Assembly (NCBI RefSeq): GCF_013204795.1
Contig: NZ_JABMKW010000008.1
Location: 806,001 to 870,000 of the forward strand
Source: Pedobacter panaciterrae
GTDB taxonomy: Bacteria > Bacteroidota > Bacteroidia > Sphingobacteriales > Sphingobacteriaceae
Direction of reading: 5' to 3'
DNA length: 64,000 bases
Part shown: positions 50,776-60,600 of the stretch, piece after piece
Numbering within the stretch: position 1 is the stretch's first letter
How the letters are laid out: each line of letters begins with the position of its first letter
Program-made: the position numbers and the translations under genes
The notes under the pieces: generated by a model
Databases searched by the model: none
Seen by the model: the letters and a program-made list of their open reading frames with translations, nothing else
What the model was told of the DNA's origin: nothing

Positions 50776-53133
50776 CTATAAAATTTCTATTTCTTTCTCT
50801 TCAAAGGTCTCAAATATTTGTGCAATGATTATATTTCTTGTAAGATCTGCATTTGAAATATCCTTGCACCAGAAATATATTTTTATGCTGCTGTTTACCT
50901 TACTCACAGGACTGATCATAATTACGGGTTCCTTGTTTACAAAGACGTTATCATTTTTAGTAATAATATCTCTGATCTGATGTACTACTTCAGTTGAATT
51001 GAAAGGTTTAGCGATAGTTAAAGAAATGTCTATACGCATTTGGTTATTGCTAAGGGTCCAATTGATGATATTGTTCGACAAAATGGCCCCGTTGGGAATA
51101 ATAATCTCTGCACCTTCGTCACTAAGCAGTGTACTGGCGCGGACACCGATTTCCTTAACCCTTCCTTTTTTATTGCTTAGCTCTACCACATCTCCGATGC
51201 GGATAGTTTTATCAAAAATAAGGATGATCCCCGATACGAAATTGCTTACGATATTCTGTAAGCCTAGCCCGATACCTACACCAAGGGCGCCAAGAATCAC
51301 GGTGATTTTGTCAATCGGCAATCCAGATGCTGCAACAGCAATAAGGAATCCTCCAATGAGTAGTACCAATCGTGTAATTAGTAATTTCGAGCGCTCTCCT
51401 TTATTGTCTTCTATTCCATCGTCGCCGGTATCTCCAAAGAAGTAGGCAATGTACTTCTGTAAAAAGTTGGCAATCCAAATGATGCCTAAAAAGAGTACAA
51501 TACCGCCAAAGGTAAAAGAGAAGTTCCCTATAGTTCTTTTTTCATTAAGGATCTCCATTAAAGATTCATAAAGACCGTTAAAAATATTAAGATTGGTGGT
51601 AAATATCACAAACCAGATAATTGTAGCACCCACACCGGTTAGCCTTTTAAGGCCTGCGATAACAGGGTGCCAATCGAAATACTCAGGATAGCCTTTGCGG
51701 ATTCTGCTACTTTTCATTTGAAGCAGAAAAGCCTCCACCAATACTTTCGCAAGAATGGTTAAGGATATGGCATTTAACAAGGAGTTTACACCTGTCGAAT
51801 AAAAAATTTGGGTAAGTGTGAAGCGACCAAAAATATTGCATAAAGTAGCAATGACTGCAAATATGGTATAGATAAATCCCGTAAGGAGTATCATTCTATA
51901 TTTTTTTGCCTGCTCATCTATCTTCTTCAAAATACTGACGCCGTAGATGGTAGAACTGAGACTAAGGAAAAGAAGGAGCCAGCGTTGATATCTTGGTGGC
52001 ATGCCTAAAAGACGCAGAAAAACAGGTGCAAGAAGAAGCAGTACAAATATGCACCAAGGGTAAAATAATTTTGACGATAGTTTTTTACGAAAAAATGCTG
52101 TCAGCAAAACTGCAAGTAAGATCTGTACCGATTCGATATAAAGTGCCGGGGCCATGAGGTCAAAAATCGGCGCCAGCGTAAAAAGCATGATAAAGGTAAT
52201 GAGATAGGGTTGCGGACTGAGTAAAGAGAAATCGTCAACTGCTTCCAACCGGTCGCGTTGTTTCATGCTTCTGAAATTGAAAAATACCCAGAAGAAGAAA
52301 GTAGCACAGGTAAGGAACAGTAAAAAACGGCTGCTGCGGGTGTATACAAAATAATAGCCTGATATTTCCTGTTCCCCATTAATAAACTTGCGGAATCCAA
52401 CACCCCTGGTCTTACCACTTGCTGATTCCCAAAGGTAACGTCGTTCTTTTCCGAAAGCTTTTATACTTACTGCACCAAGTTGGTTATCGGTAAGATACAT
52501 TAACTCCTTAATGTTTATCAGATTGGCCGATGTTCGCGCCTGCAGGTTATTAATTGACGATGTTGTTGTCTTTAGCAGACTGTCCATTACCACACGTTTT
52601 TTCTGGAGCTCTGCAAATTGATCTTTAAACATAATGCGCATAGAAGGCAGCGTAAAAAGTTTAATCAGCACGGTGTCTTTGCGTAGATTAAGAATTTCCG
52701 TTTTTAATTCCCTTAACTCTTTTTCGTATTCATCCAGATCCGACAGGCAATCTTTGTTGTTTGTTTGAAGTTCTTTAAGTAAGGTCTGATCCATTTGCAG
52801 GTTTTGCAAATTCAACATTCTTTCACTTTGTGTAAGCCTATTTTTGAGTAAGGCAAGAGCAGCCTCATCTTGTGTTAAATGTGCCGTTATGGGATTTAGT
52901 TTCTTAAAAGAACCAACTGTAACGGGAACTTTGTTTACCGTTTCGAATACCTTCTCTAAATGAATCAGATAATCGCCCTTTGTCAAGGTTGCAGAGTCAG
53001 AAAGGATAGAAATGTCCTGACCTTTATCCATTGCCTTATTTTTCTGTGCAAAAGTAGAGACGGAAAGGCACAAGACCATTACCAGGGATATTGTGAGGTG
53101 AATTGCTATTGAAAAAGGATTTTTTATTGTCAT
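50776..53133 (-). CDS. MscS-family mechanosensitive channel, large form
   Basis: 785 residues from the Met at 53133, with a signal peptide (about 1-30, SVSTFAQ). A periplasmic helical domain with coiled-coil character (about 50-220) comes next. Then about ten membrane helices follow, and the MscS core lies at about 590-690: ILGALGVGIGLGLQNIVSNFVSGIILIF is the pore-lining helix region, followed by the beta domain (RIGDVVELSNKKGRVKEIGVRASTL). It would release solutes under hypo-osmotic stress. No link to its neighbours is apparent. Confidence 0.92.
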   Translation of the reverse strand: MTIKNPFSIAIHLTISLVMVLCLSVSTFAQKNKAMDKGQDISILSDSATLTKGDYLIHLEKVFETVNKVPVTVGSFKKLNPITAHLTQDEAALALLKNRLTQSERMLNLQNLQMDQTLLKELQTNNKDCLSDLDEYEKELRELKTEILNLRKDTVLIKLFTLPSMRIMFKDQFAELQKKRVVMDSLLKTTTSSINNLQARTSANLINIKELMYLTDNQLGAVSIKAFGKERRYLWESASGKTRGVGFRKFINGEQEISGYYFVYTRSSRFLLFLTCATFFFWVFFNFRSMKQRDRLEAVDDFSLLSPQPYLITFIMLFTLAPIFDLMAPALYIESVQILLAVLLTAFFRKKLSSKLFYPWCIFVLLLLAPVFLRLLGMPPRYQRWLLLFLSLSSTIYGVSILKKIDEQAKKYRMILLTGFIYTIFAVIATLCNIFGRFTLTQIFYSTGVNSLLNAISLTILAKVLVEAFLLQMKSSRIRKGYPEYFDWHPVIAGLKRLTGVGATIIWFVIFTTNLNIFNGLYESLMEILNEKRTIGNFSFTFGGIVLFLGIIWIANFLQKYIAYFFGDTGDDGIEDNKGERSKLLITRLVLLIGGFLIAVAASGLPIDKITVILGALGVGIGLGLQNIVSNFVSGIILIFDKTIRIGDVVELSNKKGRVKEIGVRASTLLSDEGAEIIIPNGAILSNNIINWTLSNNQMRIDISLTIAKPFNSTEVVHQIRDIITKNDNVFVNKEPVIMISPVSKVNSSIKIYFWCKDISNADLTRNIIIAQIFETFEEKEIEIL

Positions 53134-53321
53134 TTGATCCATAGGAAGTATTGAAGATGTATCCAGAATATAAAAATGCTTTGGATTGTCAAAAATAGTT
53201 AATACAATTGTGATAATAGGTTAGAAAAAAGAATTCCATATAAAATCCTCATTGTTTCCTGCACCATTACCGAAGACTTTTCTGAAGAAATATTTTAGCC
53301 AAGTATGGCCGCAGTTAGTTG

Positions 53322-53353
53322 GTATATTGTATATAATATATATTGTATATTTG
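53322..53353 (+). promoter_or_regulatory. GntR autoregulatory operator and promoter
   Basis: GTATATTGTATATAATATAT (53322-53341) matches the perfect palindrome found before the dehydratase gene with a few changes, and a second TTGTATA copy follows 16 bp later (53343-53349). TATATTTG at 53346-53353 is an exact -7 consensus. Transcription would therefore begin near 53360, which excludes the ATG at 53305 as the start of the regulator. Confidence 0.62.
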
Positions 53354-53376
53354 ATCATCATTTAAAATTTGCAACA

Positions 53377-54060
53377 TTGAAAGATAAAATACAATCCGAC
53401 TCATTAAACCAGTTAGCTGATCCGACATATTCCAGGGTACGGGAAAAATTAAGAGAAGATATTCTTTCTGGTTATTTTATTTCGGGAGAAAGGCTAAAGA
53501 TCGCTGAGTTGGTTGAGCGGTATAAAGTAAGCCAGATGCCCATAAGAGAAGCATTGCAACAATTGCAGGGTGAAGGATTGCTGATCATTGAGCCAAATAA
53601 AGGAGCCCATGTCAGAAAAGTTGATCAACAATTTTTAGAAAATATTTATGAGATCAGACAGCTAATTGAAGTTTATCTTACGGTTAAGTGTATAGAAAAC
53701 TTAAAGGAAAAGGATCTGAAGCAGCTCAATCAACTGCAAAAAGGATATGAAACAGCAGCAGCAAAGAAAGATTATACCGGCTGTTTACAATTCAATAAAC
53801 GGTTCCATTCTGCAATTTATGAATTGGCCAATAATGCTGAAGGTTTGCAGATATTGGAAAAACACTGGCAGTTGATCAATACGTTACGCCTGACTTATGG
53901 CTTTGGTGTAGAGCGGACAAATGAGGTTATAGAGGAACATCGTGCAATAATTAGCGCCTTGGAAAACAGAAATCCCATAGAAGTAGAAGCTGCAGCCGCC
54001 AGGCATTGCGTTAACGCCAAAGCCGACCTTCTACGTCAGATAGGAGATAGATTAAAATAG
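53377..54060 (+). CDS. GntR-family regulator, FadR/FCD type
   Basis: 227 residues from a TTG at 53377. The in-frame ATG at 53305 is rejected because it lies upstream of the predicted promoter and its extra residues (WYIVYNIYCIF) are just the translated operator. The winged HTH (about 16-80: SRVREKLREDILSGYFISGE and VSQMPIREALQQLQGEGLL) precedes an FCD effector domain with the metal-binding His set (FNKRFHSAIYELANN, EEHRAIISALE, AARHCVNAKA). Members answer to sugar acids and similar organic acids. It precedes the dehydratase-MFS-SDR genes and recognises, I infer, the TTGTATACAA palindromes. Confidence 0.85.
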   Translation: MKDKIQSDSLNQLADPTYSRVREKLREDILSGYFISGERLKIAELVERYKVSQMPIREALQQLQGEGLLIIEPNKGAHVRKVDQQFLENIYEIRQLIEVYLTVKCIENLKEKDLKQLNQLQKGYETAAAKKDYTGCLQFNKRFHSAIYELANNAEGLQILEKHWQLINTLRLTYGFGVERTNEVIEEHRAIISALENRNPIEVEAAAARHCVNAKADLLRQIGDRLK

Positions 54061-54147
54061 GATTTATTCATTTCTGAGGTAAGATAGTTAGGATGTTGTT
54101 AATGAAACGCCAGCTATTTTGTGGTATTTATAAATGTTTACTTTCAT

Positions 54148-54178
54148 ATTGTATATTGTATACAATATACTAAATTTG
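54148..54178 (+). promoter_or_regulatory. GntR operator filling the dehydratase promoter spacer
   Basis: The palindrome GTATATTGTATACAATATAC (54151-54170) is perfect over 20 bp. TTG at 54149-54151 and TAAATTTG at 54171-54178 form a consensus promoter whose 19-bp spacer is almost exactly this palindrome, so bound regulator would block RNA polymerase. TTGTATACAA fits the GT-N-AC core of FadR-subfamily operators. Confidence 0.75.
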
Positions 54179-54222
54179 AATTATTATGAAACGCTGCCGG
54201 TAGAAATTATAAGTACATTATT

Positions 54223-55386
54223 ATGAAGATCACTGAAATTAAAACCTTTATTTGCCATTCCTACAGAACAAACTGGGTGTTTGTGAAAGTAATCACAGAT
54301 TCTGGTCTTTACGGAGTAGGTGAGGCAACGCTGGAAATGAGGGAATTAACTGTTGTGCAGGCGGTAAATGAACTTAAAAGATATTTAATAGGTAAAGACC
54401 CTCATCATATAGAAGCAATCTGGCACGATTGCTACCGCGATGCCTATTGGCGGGGTGGGGTAGTTTTAATGAGCGCACTGGCTGCCGTTGATATGGCATT
54501 ATGGGATATCAAAGGCAAAGATCTGGGGGTGCCAGTCTATCAGTTACTGGGCGGAAAAGTAAGAGATGCTGTTCCATGTTATGCAAATGGATGGTTTGCC
54601 CCGGCTAAAACGCCCGAAGAATTTGCTGCAAAAGCTAAGGAAGCCGTTAAAAAGGGTTTTAAAGGTCTTAAATGGGATCCTTTTGGTTCGGCCTACATGA
54701 ACCTGACCAAAAAGGAATTTGCTTACGCTTTGAAGTGCATTGGTGCTGTTACAAATGCTGTTGGAAAAGAAATAGATATTTTAATTGAAGGTCATGGACG
54801 ATTTAACATGCCGACAGCCATTAGGGTAGCTCATGCCCTGGAAGATTTTGACATTACCTGGTTCGAAGAGCCTATTCCACCAGACCACATGGAAGGATTG
54901 GCACAATTAAGAAAGAAAACTAAAGTTCCGATTGCAGCAGGGGAACGTCTATATAGCAGGTGGGATTATCGAAGTTTTCTAAATCAGGATTGTGCAGATT
55001 TCATTCAACCTGATGTGAGCCATGCTGGGGGTATCTCCGAACTAAAAAAGATTGCTGCGATGGCTGAGTGCTATTATATTCCGCTTTGTCCTCACAATCC
55101 TAGCGGACCAGTAGCAAATGCAGCAACCTTGCATATTGCAGCTTCCACACCTAACTTTCATTTTTTGGAAACGATGAGCAGTGATGTACCTTATCGAAAC
55201 AAAATAAGTACTGAAAAAATTGAATTTACCAATGGAATGATGCAAATTAACGATTTGCCAGGTCTTGGAATAGACATCAATGAAGAGGCAATCAAGGAGC
55301 ATACATATGAACCAAGAGACTTAAGGCATTACAATGGTAAGCTTACTGAAATCAGACCGCAAGATGCCATTGGCTATTTTGCTTAA
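54223..55386 (+). CDS. Mandelate racemase/enolase-superfamily sugar-acid dehydratase, galactonate-dehydratase-like
   Basis: 387 residues. The N-terminal capping domain (about 1-110) leads to a TIM barrel. Likely catalytic and metal residues lie in GLKWDPFG, ILIEGHGRFN, WFEEPIPPDH, IAAGERLYSR, QPDVSHAGGISELKKIAAMAE and PLCPHNPSGPVA. The last four segments are very like E. coli galactonate dehydratase DgoD. The reaction would be loss of water from an aldonate to a 2-keto-3-deoxy acid; the stereochemistry of the substrate is not decided by sequence. It is the first gene of the operon with MFS and SDR genes, under the GntR palindrome. Confidence 0.83.
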   Translation: MKITEIKTFICHSYRTNWVFVKVITDSGLYGVGEATLEMRELTVVQAVNELKRYLIGKDPHHIEAIWHDCYRDAYWRGGVVLMSALAAVDMALWDIKGKDLGVPVYQLLGGKVRDAVPCYANGWFAPAKTPEEFAAKAKEAVKKGFKGLKWDPFGSAYMNLTKKEFAYALKCIGAVTNAVGKEIDILIEGHGRFNMPTAIRVAHALEDFDITWFEEPIPPDHMEGLAQLRKKTKVPIAAGERLYSRWDYRSFLNQDCADFIQPDVSHAGGISELKKIAAMAECYYIPLCPHNPSGPVANAATLHIAASTPNFHFLETMSSDVPYRNKISTEKIEFTNGMMQINDLPGLGIDINEEAIKEHTYEPRDLRHYNGKLTEIRPQDAIGYFA

Positions 55387-55405
55387 TAATTTTCTAAAAT
55401 GAAAA

Positions 55406-56668
55406 ATGATCAGATATAACGCTCCACGTAACTTAAAATTGAAATCCTTTAATTGGGAGTTGATTATTCTGCTGTGGCTGGTCTTTTTCTTTAATCAGGC
55501 AGACCGACAGGTATTTAATGTGATCCTGCCGCAAATTAAAATAAGTCTGCAGCTTACAGACGCTGAATTGGGTATGATCGCTTCTGTATTCATTTGGGCG
55601 ATAGGATTATGTGTGCCTTTAAGCGGATATATTGGTGATGTTTTTAGTAAGAAAAAAGTGATCATTTTTAGTCTGCTATTATGGAGTGTTGCCACTTTTT
55701 TTACCGGATTCAGTGCAGGATTGATCCATCTGGTAATACTTAGAGGAATTGTGGGAAGCAGTGAATCTTTTTATGCTCCGGCGGCCAACGCGCTTATAGG
55801 TGATACATATAAGGATAAAACAGGGTTTGCAATGGCCATACATCAGACTGCACTTTATGCGGGGATTATCATGAGCGGACTGATTGGCGCATTGATAGCA
55901 GAAAGGTTTGGGTGGAGTGTGGCTTTTTACATTTTTGGAGGAATAGGAATTGTACTCTCCATTGTACTTGTTGTAAGGTTTAAAAAAGACATTTTACCTG
56001 ATACTGATTCGTTAGTAATCAAGAAAAAGGTGACCGTGTTTGACGGCTTAAAAGGATTATTTCAAAAGAAAACAGCAGTATTGCTGACTATGGCATTTGC
56101 CTGTATGATATTCGTGAATGTGGGCTACCTAACCTGGGCGCCAACATTTTTACATGAAAAATACAAGCTCTCTCTAGCAAACGCCGGCTTTTCCTCCATG
56201 TTTTATCATCATGTTTTTGCATTTTTGGGGGTGCTGGCCGGCGGGCGCTTTTCTGACTACCTGGCGAAGACCAATATTGGTTCAAGATTAAAATTGCAAG
56301 CATTTGGATTATTGTTGGGCAGTCCTTTTATTTATCTGCTGGGATCAGCAAATGAGCTGATTTGGGTGTATACAGGTATGGGTCTTTTTGGTTTTTTCAG
56401 AGGCATTTATGACTCCAATATTTACGCATCTTTATTTTTGGTCACGGCACCTGGAGTAAGGGCATCTGTTTCTGGCGCAATGATTATGTTTGCTTTTTTA
56501 ATAGGCGCTTTTGCACCATGGATCTTAGGGACGATAAAGCCTACATTAGGATTGTCAAGTGGTCTATCAGCGCTCTCCGTTGTTTATTTACTGGGGAGCA
56601 TTTTTATTTTTATTGCATTAAGATTTACCCTTGCCAAAGAAATACATGTGGATGCAGAGGCAAAATAA
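55406..56668 (+). CDS. MFS transporter, probable sugar-acid (hexuronate/aldonate) uptake
   Basis: 420 residues with 12 hydrophobic segments. The start FNWELIILLWLVFFFNQADRQVFNVILPQI and the loop GYIGDVFSKKKVI are typical of anion:cation symporter-like MFS proteins. RGIVGSSESFYAPAANALIGD matches the fourth/fifth helix motif. It lies 19 bp after the dehydratase and 14 bp before the SDR gene, so uptake of the dehydratase substrate or of a related mono- or disaccharide acid is likely. Confidence 0.87.
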   Translation: MIRYNAPRNLKLKSFNWELIILLWLVFFFNQADRQVFNVILPQIKISLQLTDAELGMIASVFIWAIGLCVPLSGYIGDVFSKKKVIIFSLLLWSVATFFTGFSAGLIHLVILRGIVGSSESFYAPAANALIGDTYKDKTGFAMAIHQTALYAGIIMSGLIGALIAERFGWSVAFYIFGGIGIVLSIVLVVRFKKDILPDTDSLVIKKKVTVFDGLKGLFQKKTAVLLTMAFACMIFVNVGYLTWAPTFLHEKYKLSLANAGFSSMFYHHVFAFLGVLAGGRFSDYLAKTNIGSRLKLQAFGLLLGSPFIYLLGSANELIWVYTGMGLFGFFRGIYDSNIYASLFLVTAPGVRASVSGAMIMFAFLIGAFAPWILGTIKPTLGLSSGLSALSVVYLLGSIFIFIALRFTLAKEIHVDAEAK

Positions 56669-56682
56669 ATTTAATTAGTATC

Positions 56683-57435
56683 ATGAGTGAATTAACTGGA
56701 AAAACTGCATTAATAACAGGTTCTTTAAGGGGGATTGGCAAAAGTATAGCCCTAACCCTGGCAGAAAAGGGAGCAGATATTATACTTAACGACCTGGCTG
56801 AAAGTGAAGACCTTGAAGAAATAGTGAACGGGGTAAGGGCTTTTAACCGCAAGGTATTCTTTAAAGCTGCGGATGTAAGTAGAGAAAAAGATGTGGAAGC
56901 ACTCTTTTCATTTGCTAAAAACAGCACGGGCAAACTAGATATCCTGGTCAATAATGCAGGAACATCTCAAGCCCAAGATATTTTTGACACCAGTCTTGAT
57001 GATTGGGAACATGTTTTAGGAACCAATCTCACGAGTTGTTTTTTGTGCGCCAAGTATGCTATGCAAATCATGAGAGAACAGAAAGATGGTAGGATCATTA
57101 ATATTAGCTCAGTGGTTGGGCAACAGGGGGCACTATATGGCCATGTACATTATTCAGCCAGTAAAAGTGCAATTTTAGGACTAACAAAAACACTTGCCAG
57201 AACTGGTGCCCCATTAGGGATCAGAGTAAATTGCATTGCCCCGGGTATTATTGAAACCGATTTACTTACCCAAACACATGGAAATGAAGGAATTGTAAGA
57301 ATTGCTGAGAATGTACCTTTGGGTATTGGACAGCCACGTGATATTGGCCTGGCAGTCGCTTTCCTGGCAGGTGAGGGTGGTAATTATATTACGGGAGCAA
57401 CCATTGATATTAATGGGGGACTTTATTTTCGTTGA
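56683..57435 (+). CDS. Short-chain dehydrogenase/reductase (SDR)
   Basis: 250 residues from the ATG at 56683 (MSELTGKTALITGSLRGIGK); an earlier in-frame ATG would overlap the MFS gene by 150 bp. The cofactor motif is TGSLRGIGK, followed by the structural NNAGTSQ, the catalytic Ser in NISSVVGQ, and Tyr-x3-Lys in HYSASKSAILG. The Asp after the second strand (LNDLAE) favours NAD(H). In such operons SDRs oxidise or reduce sugar-acid carbons, for example a 2-keto-3-deoxy acid or an unsaturated-uronate product. The substrate is undecided. Confidence 0.9.
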   Translation: MSELTGKTALITGSLRGIGKSIALTLAEKGADIILNDLAESEDLEEIVNGVRAFNRKVFFKAADVSREKDVEALFSFAKNSTGKLDILVNNAGTSQAQDIFDTSLDDWEHVLGTNLTSCFLCAKYAMQIMREQKDGRIINISSVVGQQGALYGHVHYSASKSAILGLTKTLARTGAPLGIRVNCIAPGIIETDLLTQTHGNEGIVRIAENVPLGIGQPRDIGLAVAFLAGEGGNYITGATIDINGGLYFR

Positions 57436-57518
57436 GGGTTTTTTATCTAAATGGTGCTATATCGATTTGATTATTAATATAATCATCTTTTTTTAGTGGT
57501 TTTATTGCAGTATTTGTA

Positions 57519-57565
57519 TTAATATAATTATATATTGTATACAATATATAATTATATTAAGTTTG
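57519..57565 (+). promoter_or_regulatory. 42-bp palindromic GntR operator with SusC promoter
   Basis: Bases 57519-57560 form a perfect palindrome with two 21-bp arms and no loop, centred on TTGTATACAA, the same core as the dehydratase operator. TTG at 57535-57537 and TAAGTTTG at 57558-57565 with 20 bases between give a consensus promoter overlapped by it. It lies in the 194-bp gap before SusC. The long arms also permit a cruciform. Confidence 0.75.
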
Positions 57566-57629
57566 TATATGAGTCTGTAATTGTTGCCGGATCAGACATA
57601 GGATTGATTTTACACTAACCAAATATAAT

Positions 57630-60600
57630 ATGTTAACCAAACCACTAAATCTTTGTGGGACCATTACTTTCAGCGTGATTTTTACCTGGATATTGGTAAT
57701 GGCTTTACCATCGGCTGGAAATGCGCAAAGCAAAAACATTTCAGGTAAAGTAACCTCGTCTGACAATGAACCGCTCTTCGGTGTCACCATATTTGAAAAA
57801 AACACTAAAACCGGAGCCACTACCGATGCTGATGGCAAATTTGTGATTACAGTTTCAAATGCAAATGCCACTTTATCATTCAGGTACGTTGGTTACCAAT
57901 CAAGGGATATCCCTTTAAACGGCAAGAACATCATCAACCTTGCTCTTAAAAGTCTTGATAATGCATTGAATGAGATTGTAGTGATTGGCTATGGTGCAAC
58001 CGCACGAAAAGACCTGACCGGATCTGTCGGGCAAGTGAAAATGGATGAATTTGAGAAGGCACCGGTAAAATCATTTGACGAGGCCCTGGCCGGAAGAGTA
58101 GCTGGTGTTCAGGTTTCAGGCGCCGATGGGCAGCCTGGGTCAATAAATAATATTGTGATAAGGGGAGCAGGTTCAATCACACAAGACACCTCACCATTAT
58201 ATGTTGTAGATGGTTTTCCATTAGAAGATGCGAACAATAACTCCATAAATCCAGCAGATATTGCGGCTATCGATATTTTAAAAGATGCATCGGCCACAGC
58301 CATCTACGGGGCAAGAGGAGCAAACGGAGTAATCATTATTACCACCAAAAGAGGAAATATAGGTGATCCGGTGATTGCTTACAATGGGTACTATGGTTTT
58401 CAGAAAAATACAAAAACCATCGATTTAATGAGTCCCTATGAATTTGTAAAATACCAGTTAGAGCTTGATCCGGCAAATACGAACACAACCTATCTAGCCG
58501 ATGGGAAAACACTTGACGACTATAAAAATGTAACGGGAATTAATTTTCAGGACCAAATTTATCGGAATGCCCCCATGCAAAGTCATGATATCTCAATAAG
58601 GGGTGGGTCTGATAAAACACGTTATTCGATCTCAGGAAACATCATTGGCCAGGATGGGGTGGTTTTAAACTCCGATTTCAAACGTTACCAGGGACGAATT
58701 ACACTTGATCAGAATGTAAATCAAAAATTAAAAATTGGGGTTAACCTAAATTATAGTTATAGTGCATCTAACGGAAGTATAGTTAATGCTGCCTCGCCAA
58801 TCCAATCTGCCAGTACCAATCTGCTTTATGCAGTATGGGGCTATCGTCCTGTAAGTGGTAACGATAACAATCTTGATGATGAACTATTTGATCCGGGCTT
58901 CGACTATAATGTAATTGCTGATTACAGGGTTAATCCGGTGATTTCTGCTAAAAATGAACTTCGGCGCCGGTTGATCACAGGATTAATCGCGAACGGCTAT
59001 GCGGAATACAAAATTATTCCATCTCTTACCCTAAGAGTTACAGGCGGCATCACCAATAATATGCAGAGAGATGAGGCCTTTAATAACTCCCAGACCCGAC
59101 TGGGTAATCCACGTAATTCGAGTGGTGTGAACGGATCAGTTTATTATAACCCTTCTACCGTTTGGCTAAATGAAAATACACTCAGCTATAAAAAGATTTT
59201 TAATAAGGTGCATGATCTTACTGTATTGGCAGGGTATACCATGCAAGGAAATAAAACGGGAGTAAATGGCTTTGCTGCTCTCAACGTACCTAATGAATCA
59301 TTAGGCCTTGATGGTTTAGATGAATCGCCTTCCCTGATCGGTACTTCATTAAGTTCCAGATGGGGCCTTTTGTCGTACCTCGGGCGCATAAATTATAATT
59401 ATAAATCAAAATATTACTTTACTGCGTCTTTCCGTTCCGATGGATCTTCAAAATTCGCACAGGGGAAGCGCTGGGGGTATTTTCCTTCTGGTGCACTATC
59501 ATGGCGGATGAGTGCTGAGGAGTTTATGAAGAAATTTACATTTATTTCTGATGCTAAACTACGTTTAAGTTACGGCGAGACAGGCAACAATAGGGTTGCC
59601 GACTTTTCCTATCTCGACCAGATCACACAACCCAATTCCGCGGGTTATTCCTATGGCAATGGCTCTCCTTCTAAAGGAGCCATCTTAAGTGCTTTTGGAA
59701 ATGCCAACTTAAAATGGGAAACTACAAAACAAGTGAATATTGGTTATGATTTAAGCCTTTTTAAACAACGTGTAAATGTAACTCTTGACATTTACAGAAA
59801 AACAACCCATGATCTGTTATTGCAGGCCCTTTTGCCTTATACCACCGGATTGTCTGATGCCTATAAAAACGTAGGGAAAATGCAAAATCAAGGTCTTGAA
59901 ATCTCACTGAGCACGGTTAATATTCATAGGAAGGAATTTAACTGGAGTTCAAGTTTTAACATCAGTTTCAATAGAAACAAAGTACTGGCACTTTCTGAGA
60001 ACCAAACTTCTTTAAAAAGTCCGGTAGGTTTTGATCAAAAATGGAATGCGCTTTCTCCTTACATAGCCCTTCTTGGACAGCCAGTAGGGCAATTTTATGG
60101 TGCAATTTGGGATGGTGTTTATCAGTATGAAGATTTTGATAAGAGCCCCCAAGGCGTTTATACGCTTAAAGAAAATATTCCCAGAAATGGAAATCCTACG
60201 GTGCAACCAGGCGATATCAAATATAAAGACCTTGATGGCGATGGAAATGTTAATGCAAATGATTTTACGGTAATTGGACGCGGTCTTCCTAAGCATACAG
60301 GTGGTTTATCAAATAATTTTTCTTATAAAGGGTTTGATCTTAATGTATTTCTTCAATGGTCATACGGAAACGACATCATCAACGCTAACCGTATGCTATT
60401 TGATGGCAACGGAAAGCAATCCAGGTTTTTCAATCAGTACGCAAGTTATGCCAATAGATGGCAGCCAGATAATCCCAGTAATACTTTGTTTCGAACCGGA
60501 GGGCAGGGGCCATTTTATTACTCAAGCAGGGTAGTTGAAGATGGTTCTTACCTCCGGTTAAAAACGATATCACTGGGCTATAATTTTCCATCAAGAATAT

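Noticed and set aside
56518..56682. Extended N-terminus of the SDR
   Set aside because: It overlaps the MFS gene in another frame; the ATG at 56683 starts directly before the Rossmann motif.
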